12,474 bases of DNA from Actinomycetes bacterium (lineage in GTDB: Bacteria; Actinomycetota; Acidimicrobiia; Acidimicrobiales; RAAP-2): assembly GCA_021826255.1 (NCBI GenBank), contig JAKBAZ010000022.1:1-12474 (forward strand), read 5' to 3'. The notes under the pieces were generated by a model. The model had not been told where the DNA came from and searched no databases. It worked only from the letters and a program-made list of their open reading frames with translations. Shown piece after piece: positions 7,542 to 12,474 of this stretch. The position numbers and the translations under genes were made by a program. Numbering within the stretch: position 1 is the stretch's first letter; each line of letters begins with the position of its first letter.

Positions 7542-7638
7542 CGAGATTAACTGTTTTCCCTGATCAACATCCAACGTCACTGGTACGTATGGTGAACATT
7601 AGGTGAAACACACAGGTTCATCCACAACTTGGGGATAA
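7522..7638. promoter_or_regulatory. Cluster of four DnaA-box-like 9-mers at the convergent cwlM/parB junction
   Basis: Four 9-mers differ by one base from TTATCCACA or from the actinobacterial form TTGTCCACA: TTTTCCACA at 7522-7530 (plus), TAGTCCACA at 7532-7540 (minus), TCATCCACA at 7618-7626 (plus) and TTATCCCCA at 7630-7638 (minus). They form two inverted pairs, one inside the last codons of the CwlM-like gene and one in the 130-bp gap. The gap is visibly richer in A and T than the flanking genes. None is a perfect box, so binding by DnaA is a hypothesis. Confidence 0.35.
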
Positions 7639-7670
7639 CTTCAACTAGAGGCTCAACTTGAAGGTTGAAG
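7639..7670. terminator. Weak stem-loop between convergent cwlM and parB
   Basis: CTTCAAC at 7639-7645 pairs with GTTGAAG at 7664-7670 across an 18-nt loop. No long U-run follows on either strand. Convergent genes need some transcription end here and this is the best symmetric element I can see, but it is not a canonical intrinsic terminator. Confidence 0.2.
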
Positions 7671-7671
7671 G

Positions 7672-8592
7672 TTATCGACGCTGAGTGATCACTAAATAGA
7701 GGCGTTCGAGGTCATCAAGGTCGGCAAAGTCGACAATAATGCGACCGTTTCGGCCCTTCAGGTCGACGTGAACTCGGGTATCGAGGTAGTCCTCCAGCAG
7801 ATGCTCAAGCTCCGCGACACTCGCGTCAGGTACAGGTCGAAGCCGGGGCTTCGATGAATCCGGTACAACGTCCTCGACCACCTCACTCTTCGTCTCCAAG
7901 GCGCTCTTCACCGCTTCTTCGGTGGCCCGAACGGACATCTCCCCCTTGATAATTCGCTGAACCATAGCGGCTTGGGCTTCGGGATCGGAGAGGGCGAGTA
8001 AGGAGCGGGCGTGACCGGCCGAGATTTGGCTGTTGACCAGTGCCGACTGCGCGACGTCACCGAGTTGGAGGAGTCGAAGGGTATTGGTGATATTGGCTCG
8101 ACTCTTCCCCACCCGCTGAGCTACCTGCTCGTGAGTGAGGTCGAACTCGTCGATTAACTGTTGGTAGGCGGCGGCCTCTTCAAGAGGATGGAGGTCGACT
8201 CGATGGAGGTTCTCGACCACTGCCTGCTCGAGTGATAGGCGATCATTGACGGAGTCTTGAACGAGTACGGGGACCGTCTCCAATCCCGCCATTCCCGCAG
8301 CCCGCCAACGGCGCTCTCCAGCGATGAGTTCGTACCGCCCTGGTTCCGCCTCTAAGGGGCGGACAATGATGGGCTGAAGCACACCCAACTCTCGGACCGA
8401 CGAGGCGAGAGACTGCAAGCTCTCATCATTGAAGCTCTTTCGGGGTTGAAACTGATTCGGAGAGATTGCCGACACCGCGATGTACCGTAAAGGTCCAGCA
8501 ACGACCTCTTCTGGAACAACCTCCACCTTCTTCTCTTCATTCTCGGGGATCAAGGCTCCAAGTCCCTTACCTAAACCTGGCTTTCTAACCAT
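7672..8592 (-). CDS. parB: Chromosome-partitioning protein ParB (parS-binding CTPase)
   Basis: ParB binds parS sites, spreads as a CTP-dependent clamp and stimulates ParA to separate newly replicated origins. The ATG at 8592 is chosen because a GAGGAG site lies just upstream and the protein then begins with the classical ParA-activating peptide RKPGLGKGLGALIP; a longer frame to 8802 would lie inside parA. It has 306 residues. The N-terminal CTP domain shows NQFQPRK at 46-52 and GERRWRA at 92-98; an ENLHR segment is at 127-131, and the helix-turn-helix is at about 154-173 (HEQVAQRVGKSRANITNTLR). A linker of about 50 residues leads to the C-terminal dimer domain (LEHLLEDYLDTRV onward). The start overlaps the end of parA by 8 bp. 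Its five predicted target sites lie upstream of parA in the same window. Confidence 0.96.
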   Translation of the reverse strand: MVRKPGLGKGLGALIPENEEKKVEVVPEEVVAGPLRYIAVSAISPNQFQPRKSFNDESLQSLASSVRELGVLQPIIVRPLEAEPGRYELIAGERRWRAAGMAGLETVPVLVQDSVNDRLSLEQAVVENLHRVDLHPLEEAAAYQQLIDEFDLTHEQVAQRVGKSRANITNTLRLLQLGDVAQSALVNSQISAGHARSLLALSDPEAQAAMVQRIIKGEMSVRATEEAVKSALETKSEVVEDVVPDSSKPRLRPVPDASVAELEHLLEDYLDTRVHVDLKGRNGRIIVDFADLDDLERLYLVITQRR

Positions 8593-9382
8593 GCATAATC
8601 TCCTCAGCGAGCTGTCGATAGGCTCGAGCACCCTTTGACGTGGGGTCGAAGACGGTAATGGGTTGTCCGAACGACGGGGCTTCGGCAAGTCGTACGGTAC
8701 GAGGAATCTTGGTATTGCACAACTCCTCGGGAAAGTGTCGTCGAACCTCAATGGCGACGTCCTGGGACAACGTGTTGCGGGCGTCGTACATCGTAAGTAC
8801 AACTTTGGTGATCCTCAGGGTGGGATTGAGGTTCTTCTGAACCAAGGTGATGATATTTCTCAACTGGGTAAGACCTTCGAGGGCGTAGAACTCCGTCTGA
8901 ACCGGAACCATGATGTCGGTCGCCGCCGCGAACGCGTTAATGGTAATGAGACCCAGCGAGGGGGGACAGTCGATAAAGACGTAGTCAAAATCTCCATCAA
9001 CACTTGCCAACGCGCGCTTGAGGCGCAACTCTCGCGAGATGACCGCCGTAAGTTCCTGCTCAACTCCAGCTAGATCGAGTGTTGCTGGTGCAACGAAGAG
9101 ATTCTGGAATCCCGTTGGTTCAACAATGTCGACCATCGGTACATCGTTGAGCAAAACGTCGTATACCGACTTCTCAAATCGTCGACCATCCACTCCAAGC
9201 CCCGTCGTGGCATTGCCCTGGGGATCCAGGTCAACGATCAGAACCCTCTTACCCGCCTCGGCGAGAGCCGCTCCAAGGGACGTCGTGGTAGTAGTTTTCC
9301 CAACGCCGCCCTTCTGATTAGCGATCGCGAAGATTCTCATTCCCGGGGTGTCCGACATTTCCCACTTCCCACTACCAGCCAT
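8585..9382 (-). CDS. parA: Chromosome-partitioning ATPase ParA (Soj)
   Basis: This deviant Walker-type ATPase works with ParB to move chromosome origins. In the 265-residue reading the Walker A motif is KGGVGKT at 24-30 with the signature lysines 24 and 29, followed by the A' motif VDLDPQGN at 50-57 and the Walker B motif VFIDCPPSLG at 135-144. The length is normal. The start is uncertain: the ATG at 9382 has no Shine-Dalgarno, whereas the in-frame ATG at 9358 follows a purine-rich GGGAAGTGGGAA and would give 257 residues. The gene is co-transcribed with parB (8-bp overlap). A predicted promoter and an embedded parS lie about 65-100 bp upstream, suggesting ParB autorepression. Confidence 0.95.
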   Translation of the reverse strand: MAGSGKWEMSDTPGMRIFAIANQKGGVGKTTTTTSLGAALAEAGKRVLIVDLDPQGNATTGLGVDGRRFEKSVYDVLLNDVPMVDIVEPTGFQNLFVAPATLDLAGVEQELTAVISRELRLKRALASVDGDFDYVFIDCPPSLGLITINAFAAATDIMVPVQTEFYALEGLTQLRNIITLVQKNLNPTLRITKVVLTMYDARNTLSQDVAIEVRRHFPEELCNTKIPRTVRLAEAPSFGQPITVFDPTSKGARAYRQLAEEIMHG

Positions 9383-9428
9383 TCAATGACGCCGTCGAGT
9401 GACGCGCTCTCAATGGATGAGTTTCCGA

Positions 9429-9444
9429 TGTTTCACGTGAAACA
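9429..9444. promoter_or_regulatory. parS: parS site 1 (perfect 16-mer), overlapping the predicted parA transcription start
   Basis: The site is TGTTTCACGTGAAACA, identical to the widely conserved bacterial parS consensus. It begins about 10 bp downstream of the predicted -10 box of parA, so a bound ParB would block or sense parAB transcription. Confidence 0.95.
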
Positions 9445-9453
9445 CTGTGAGAA

Positions 9454-9482
9454 AGAATACTCAGATTCGAGGGGTTGGTAAA
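9454..9482 (-). promoter_or_regulatory. Predicted parAB promoter
   Basis: On the minus strand a TTTACC -35 (9477-9482) is separated by exactly 17 bp from a TATTCT -10 (9454-9459). Each matches four of six consensus bases. The start point would be near 9447, directly next to parS site 1, leaving a leader of about 65-90 nt before parA. Inferred from motifs only. Confidence 0.4.
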
Positions 9483-9536
9483 GGAAATTGGTGGAAATCA
9501 ACGAGATGTATTGGCGTGCATCGTGTGAACTATGGG

Positions 9537-9552
9537 GGTTTCACGTGAAACA
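9537..9552. promoter_or_regulatory. parS: parS site 2 (15 of 16)
   Basis: The 14-base core GTTTCACGTGAAAC is intact; the first outer base is G instead of T. It lies 108 bp from site 1. Confidence 0.9.
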
Positions 9553-9604
9553 CGTCGCCCCGAGGATCGACTCTCTTCGCCGCCTCTTTCACCCCGTGAA
9601 GCAA

Positions 9605-9620
9605 CGTTTCACGTGAAACA
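9605..9620. promoter_or_regulatory. parS: parS site 3 (15 of 16)
   Basis: The 14-base core GTTTCACGTGAAAC is intact; the first outer base is C instead of T. It lies 68 bp from site 2. Confidence 0.9.
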
Positions 9621-9759
9621 TCGGGAGCTGCGTCCGCTATCCAAGTCCTTTGAGCGACTTTGTACCTTCACACGTGCCGCGGTAGTCATCCATCGACTTC
9701 AGACCAAGGGGAGTCGAAATCAGTCGATCGCGGAGCGCGGAATTCAGTGGTTGAAATCG

Positions 9760-9800
9760 AGAGACCCAGAATCTGAGATCCCAAAGTAATTAGAGACCCA
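9760..9800. repeat. Short direct repeats GAGA(T)CCCA, three copies
   Basis: AGAGACCCA occurs at 9760-9768 and again at 9792-9800, with a related GAGATCCCA at 9775-9783 between them. The two exact copies start 32 bp apart, about three helical turns. It may be a protein-binding array or chance; I do not recognise the motif. Confidence 0.3.
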
Positions 9801-9840
9801 AATCAAGCAGGGAGGAATCATGCATCGTCTCCACCTCGAG

Positions 9841-9869
9841 GGATGATCGCCCCTCACTCGGGGATACAC
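9841..9869 (-). repeat. Solitary 29-bp sequence resembling a type I-E CRISPR repeat
   Basis: On the minus strand the segment begins GTGTATCCCCGAG and ends GGGGCGATCATCC. This has the length and layout of actinobacterial type I-E repeats (GTG-x-TCCCCG, a short loop, GGGG, then ATGATCC-like). Only CCCC and GGGG pair cleanly. No second copy occurs at the expected spacing of about 61 bp on either side and no cas gene is near, so it is not an array. Confidence 0.25.
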
Positions 9870-10069
9870 AGTCTCCTCCACGAGGCTGCGCAGGATGGGC
9901 TCATGAACACACCAGTATTTGGCTAGCCCGTCAGGGAAACCTAGACTTTCTGCCGTTGTAGCGCACACGCGTATCTACCTCTCGGACCTTAGAAACCATG
10001 CTCCCAGGGCCATTCCGTCGAAGTTCGTCCACCTCATGACATCATTCGACATTGATGAAATAAGTCGGG

Positions 10070-10085
10070 TGTTTCACGTGAAACA
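10070..10085. promoter_or_regulatory. parS: parS site 4 (perfect 16-mer within a 20-bp palindrome)
   Basis: The perfect consensus TGTTTCACGTGAAACA lies inside a longer exact palindrome, 10068-10087, that begins GGTG and ends CACC. It is 465 bp from site 3. Confidence 0.95.
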
Positions 10086-10202
10086 CCTACTACAACAAGT
10101 ACGAACAACCGTCTTCTTCCAGAAGGTTCCTTCTCGGCCACAGTTTTCGCGTCCCACCAGGGACAGAAGGCGAAGCGAGGGATTTCTTCGCTCCACAGAA
10201 GT

Positions 10203-10227
10203 CACGCACCACTAGAGAGGTGGCGTG
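10203..10227. other. Stem-loop in the rsmG-parA gap
   Basis: CACGCACC at 10203-10210 pairs with GGTGGCGTG at 10219-10227 with one bulged base and an 8-nt loop. No U-run follows on either strand, and it is over 120 bp past the rsmG stop, so it is at best a weak transcript end. Confidence 0.2.
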
Positions 10228-10266
10228 ATCGAGGAATCTCAGCGTGAAGAAAAAGGGTGATGAAGA

Positions 10267-10282
10267 TGTTTCACGTGAAACA
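10267..10282. promoter_or_regulatory. parS: parS site 5 (perfect 16-mer)
   Basis: The site is TGTTTCACGTGAAACA. It lies 197 bp from site 4 and 66 bp beyond the rsmG stop codon, the copy closest to the presumed origin. Confidence 0.95.
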
Positions 10283-10348
10283 CCACGAGGTAGTGCTTCA
10301 TTTCGGGGCCTTCGGGTGAATTAGCCTCGCACACCCCGAGGAGATTGA

Positions 10349-10972
10349 CTAAAAGAGGGGGGACTTTGCGGGAATGCCATTTCGACGGGGATACGTAGAG
10401 TTCAGTGGTCCACTCTTCCTCAAGATTTGAAACGCTGCGCCAAATCGATGCCGCCCGAGGGACTCCAACGACAACTCACGTAGCCCGTTCGTCTGCCACC
10501 GTGCTTGAGACTCTTCTCCGGGGGGTTCGGAGACAATAAGGAGACCGCCGGGCTTAACAAACGCACTCGCGCACTCGGCCGTAACCGCAGGAGGACCAAA
10601 AGATCGACTCACCACCAAGTCGACGCTCTCACGGAGCGCCACCCCCCGCCCTAGTTCTTCGGCCCGACCAGTGACCACTTCGAGAGAGGGTGGAGAACCC
10701 TCCCAGGTGGCGGCTTCTTCAAGGAATGTGGTACGTCGAATCATCGAATCAAGTAAGACGACTCGACACGTCCAGATAGTGGAGAGAATGAACCCGGGAA
10801 CCCCCCCGCCACTGCCGAGATCCAAAACACTTGTCGGAGCAGACGCTTCGACGAGACTCCACGCAGACACAAAGCCCATGGCGTGCTCAATGTGCTGCTC
10901 TATGGGACCGGGCCCTAAAAAACCCCGCGCCCTTGATTCCTCAAGGGCGCGGGGTAACCAATTTTCCGTCAT
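10349..10972 (-). CDS. rsmG: 16S rRNA (guanine-N7) methyltransferase RsmG (GidB)
   Basis: RsmG methylates G527 of 16S rRNA using S-adenosylmethionine; its loss gives low-level streptomycin resistance in several bacteria. The protein has 207 residues, a normal length. The SAM-binding loop is VLDLGSGGGVPG at 49-60, followed by VVLLDSMIRRTTFL with the acidic residue that holds the ribose. The N-terminal GFLGPGPIEQHIEHA segment (17-31) is the substrate-side region I associate with this actinobacterial group and argues that the ATG at 10972 is the real start and not Met32. That ATG lies 7 bp after the jag stop and has no clear Shine-Dalgarno, so translation probably depends on coupling to jag. Oddly, codons 7-19 also form a strong intrinsic terminator in the sense direction. 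No clear terminator follows the gene; parA lies 966 bp further on. Confidence 0.93.
   Translation of the reverse strand: MTENWLPRALEESRARGFLGPGPIEQHIEHAMGFVSAWSLVEASAPTSVLDLGSGGGVPGFILSTIWTCRVVLLDSMIRRTTFLEEAATWEGSPPSLEVVTGRAEELGRGVALRESVDLVVSRSFGPPAVTAECASAFVKPGGLLIVSEPPGEESQARWQTNGLRELSLESLGRHRFGAAFQILRKSGPLNSTYPRRNGIPAKSPLF
10917..10954 (-). terminator. Intrinsic terminator embedded in the first codons of rsmG
   Basis: On the minus strand a 14-bp perfect inverted repeat (10941-10954 with 10923-10936, GC-rich, beginning CCCCGCGCCC) closes over a 4-nt loop and is followed at once by six T (10922-10917). This is a complete rho-independent terminator. It is oriented with jag and rsmG and lies wholly inside the rsmG reading frame, beginning 18 nt after the A of the ATG. 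On the plus strand there is no U-run. It would end yidC-jag transcripts or act as an attenuator of rsmG. Confidence 0.85.
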
Positions 10973-10979
10973 GGTTAGG

Positions 10980-11900
10980 TCAAGCGGGAGCGATCACCAC
11001 AAACCGACGGGGTTCTTCACCCTCTGAACGTGTCACAATGCCCTCACGGCCAGACAGTGAGTCGTGAACCGCCTTACGGTCAGCTGGCGACATGGGCTCG
11101 AGCGCTCGCTCCTCGCCCGATTCGAGCACCTCCTGCGCCACCTGGCTCGCGAAACGTCCAAGAGCAGCTACTCGTCGCTCGCGGTACTTCGCCACGTCAA
11201 CGAGAATTCGGTCAGTACGTCCCTCAACCTTGGACTGAACATACGTTCTGGTCACTTCTTGTAGGGCCTGGAGAGTTACGCCTCGCGGTCCCACGAGAAG
11301 ACCAAGTTGCGTCGGAGGGGTCGCGTCCACCGAAATTTCTACTGTTTCATCGTCAATAATATTGACCGTTGACGTTGCGTCGAGTCCGAGGGACTCGATG
11401 AATCCGTCAAGGAACCTTTTGGCGATGTCGCCCTGTTCGCTGAGGGGAATACTGTCCGACACCGTCGACTCCTTCACTTCATTCTTTTTCACGTCCCCAG
11501 GCTCGCTGTGGGAGTTCTTCTGCTTCGTTCCGTGGTCCTTTTTTCCACCACTCTTTGGCGGGCGAGACGTTGGTTCACCCTCTGCCTTCACAACCTTGTC
11601 CGAGTCTTTCGGAGACTTTTTAGACTCCTTCGCCTTCCCTCCGGACTTCGGCTTGTTCGCCGGACGCTCCTTTTCAGGCGCCCGTTCACGAGAACCCGAG
11701 CGACGAGACCGCTTAGGACGCGGCGTTGCGGGACGCACCCGCGCCCGAACTCGGGCCTCACCCCGAACTCGACCGAATAACCCTGTTTTGGGCTCCTCGA
11801 GAACCTCGACTTCGGCGTCGTCTCGGTGGATACCGAGGTGTGCCAGGGCTCGATCAGTGGCTTCCTCCACTGACTTCCCGGTCGTCTCTACCCAATCCAT
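10980..11900 (-). CDS. jag: Jag/KhpB-type RNA-binding protein with KH and R3H domains
   Basis: Jag (KhpB, EloR) is a cytoplasmic RNA-binding protein usually encoded next to yidC and linked to cell-wall elongation and division in Gram-positive bacteria. The ATG at 11900 gives 306 residues and is preferred over the TTG at 11906, since AAAGGA lies 9 nt upstream. Domains in order: Jag_N at about 1-55 (WVETTGKSVEEA, then KTGLFGRVRG); a long, very basic linker at about 57-148; a KH domain with GPRG at 204-207; and an R3H domain with Arg275 and His279 in an RxxxH motif. The linker is rich in Lys, Ser, Pro and Gly and repeats KSGGK. It starts 2 bp after the yidC stop, and rsmG follows after 7 bp, so the three form one operon. 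Confidence 0.93.
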   Translation of the reverse strand: MDWVETTGKSVEEATDRALAHLGIHRDDAEVEVLEEPKTGLFGRVRGEARVRARVRPATPRPKRSRRSGSRERAPEKERPANKPKSGGKAKESKKSPKDSDKVVKAEGEPTSRPPKSGGKKDHGTKQKNSHSEPGDVKKNEVKESTVSDSIPLSEQGDIAKRFLDGFIESLGLDATSTVNIIDDETVEISVDATPPTQLGLLVGPRGVTLQALQEVTRTYVQSKVEGRTDRILVDVAKYRERRVAALGRFASQVAQEVLESGEERALEPMSPADRKAVHDSLSGREGIVTRSEGEEPRRFVVIAPA

Positions 11901-11902
11901 CC

Positions 11903-12474
11903 TCAACGATCCTTTCTCTTACGCTTGTTCGACGAACGATTGTCCGACACCTTCGGCTTGGCGGGAGTGCCTTTACCTGACGAAGGTTGAGACTTTGGTG
12001 AAGGGGCCTCTGTTGCGGGCAACGCCTTCTCCGAGACTTTGGTTCCGTTCTTTCGAGGGTCTGTGAGGCCGGCTCGAAACATGAGGTCTTGGGTGATGAT
12101 CCTGATCACCGTCGAGATAATCATGTAGAGAACCACCGCTGCGGGAATCACGATGTAGAAGTATGCGAAGGCCACCGGCATGACTCGCTGGAGGGTTTGC
12201 TGCTGGGCTGGGATTGGCTGGCCCGCCCGCGTGCTCCGCTTGTTCAGCTGAGCCATCTGAAAGTACTGCAAACCCACGGCCGCGGCGACGAAAAGAATGA
12301 AGGGGAGTTGAGCCCAAAATGAACCGTGGTGAGAGAAAACCTTAAGGTTCAAGTCCATACCGAAAGCCTTGATCTGCCCGTGCGAGGCAACCAGGTCCCG
12401 GTACATTCGAGACGATTGGGGAATGTAACGCGGTCGAGCGACCAGAACCTTATTGACGAGAGCTGTATTCGCCA
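11903..12474 (-). CDS. yidC: Membrane protein insertase YidC, C-terminal part, cut by window edge
   Basis: YidC inserts and folds membrane proteins, alone or with SecYEG. The frame is open from the right edge (190 codons visible); the N-terminal part lies outside. The visible part begins in the cytoplasmic hairpin region (NKVLVARPRYIPQSSRMYRD) and contains a KAFGMDLNLKV segment, then hydrophobic helices around FWAQLPFILFVAAAVGLQYF and MPVAFAYFYIVIPAAVVLYM, the family-typical end of the five-helix core. After RIITQDLMFRAGL the chain ends in a hydrophilic, basic tail rich in Lys, Pro and Ser (…NKRKRKDR), which in other YidC proteins contacts the ribosome. The stop lies 2 bp before the jag start. 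Identity is supported by the helices and by the conserved yidC-jag-rsmG order. Confidence 0.93.
   Translation of the reverse strand, partial: ANTALVNKVLVARPRYIPQSSRMYRDLVASHGQIKAFGMDLNLKVFSHHGSFWAQLPFILFVAAAVGLQYFQMAQLNKRSTRAGQPIPAQQQTLQRVMPVAFAYFYIVIPAAVVLYMIISTVIRIITQDLMFRAGLTDPRKNGTKVSEKALPATEAPSPKSQPSSGKGTPAKPKVSDNRSSNKRKRKDR

Larger units (their letters stand above)
9383..10348. other. Non-coding centromere-like region with five parS sites
   Basis: No convincing gene lies in these 966 bp; the three short open frames present lack known motifs and run through parS or repeat-like sequence. The segment holds five parS sites (starts 9429, 9537, 9605, 10070, 10267), a predicted parA promoter, a triplet of GAGA(T)CCCA repeats, a tiny open frame with a strong ribosome site, and a solitary CRISPR-repeat-like palindrome. 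It is the likely loading zone for ParB near the origin. In many bacteria rsmG and parA are close together in one transcription unit; here this region separates them. Confidence 0.7.

Noticed and set aside
7591..7606. Possible sixth parS near the end of parB
   Set aside because: Only the right half GTGAAACA matches; about 10 of 16 bases agree, below the quality of the other five.
8593..8802. N-terminal extension of ParB to 8802
   Set aside because: It would lie within parA, and the ATG at 8592 has a strong ribosome site and begins the standard ParB N-terminus.
9532..9789. Plus-strand open frame of 85 codons upstream of parA
   Set aside because: It starts inside parS site 2 and reads through site 3; it has no ribosome site and no motif, so it is non-coding centromere DNA.
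9744..9968. Minus-strand open frame of 74 codons
   Set aside because: Its most protein-like stretch (YPRVRGDHP) is the translation of the CRISPR-repeat-like palindrome, a known source of spurious peptides.
9919..10215. Plus-strand open frame of 98 codons
   Set aside because: It runs through parS site 4, giving the typical parS-derived FHVKH peptide, and has no other support.
9383..10348. The parS-rich gap as the replication origin
   Set aside because: I see no convincing DnaA boxes or A+T-rich unwinding stretch there; gene order places oriC beyond yidC, outside the window.
11362..12066. Plus-strand open frame of 234 codons across jag and the end of yidC
   Set aside because: It mirrors the low-complexity jag linker, spans the junction of two well-supported genes and carries no domain.

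Overview
The window is a chromosomal core region from a GC-rich actinobacterium, probably of the Acidimicrobiia type. It is not an accessory island. The gene order matches the conserved actinobacterial neighbourhood beside the replication origin, known in Mycobacterium tuberculosis as pcnA - Rv3909 - mviN - ... - trxB - trxC - cwlM - parB - parA - gid - jag - yidC. The placement in Acidimicrobiia is an inference from moderate GC, the RsmG N-terminus and the MurJ and CwlM types; no marker gene here proves it. By analogy rnpA, rpmH, oriC and dnaA should lie just beyond the right edge.

Layout. Positions 1-483 (minus strand) hold the N-terminal part of the CCA tRNA nucleotidyltransferase. Divergent from it, 541-7541 (plus strand) is one tightly packed run of seven genes: a secreted or anchored Rv3909-like protein, the lipid II flippase MurJ, a DegV-family lipid-binding protein, a small two-helix membrane protein, thioredoxin reductase, thioredoxin and a CwlM-like protein. 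Several stops and starts overlap as ATGA, so most of this run is probably translationally coupled. It joins cell-wall precursor export and its control with the cytoplasmic thiol-redox system. Where mycobacteria carry sigM and Rv3912 between murJ and trxB, this genome carries degV and the small membrane gene.

The plus-strand run meets the minus-strand parAB operon at a 130-bp convergent gap (7542-7671). Together with the last codons of the CwlM-like gene, this gap has four DnaA-box-like 9-mers. ParB (7672-8592) and ParA (8585-9382) form the chromosome segregation system. Upstream of parA lies a 966-bp non-coding segment (9383-10348) with five parS sites sharing an identical 14-base core. One of them sits at the predicted parA transcription start.

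Beyond it, on the minus strand, are rsmG, jag and the C-terminal part of yidC, organised yidC-jag-rsmG. The most unusual element is a textbook intrinsic terminator, with a 14-bp perfect stem and six U, lying inside codons 7-19 of rsmG in the direction of transcription. rsmG expression may therefore depend on its own translation initiation. I did not find a clear defence, mobile or biosynthetic system. The notable observations are regulatory and architectural.
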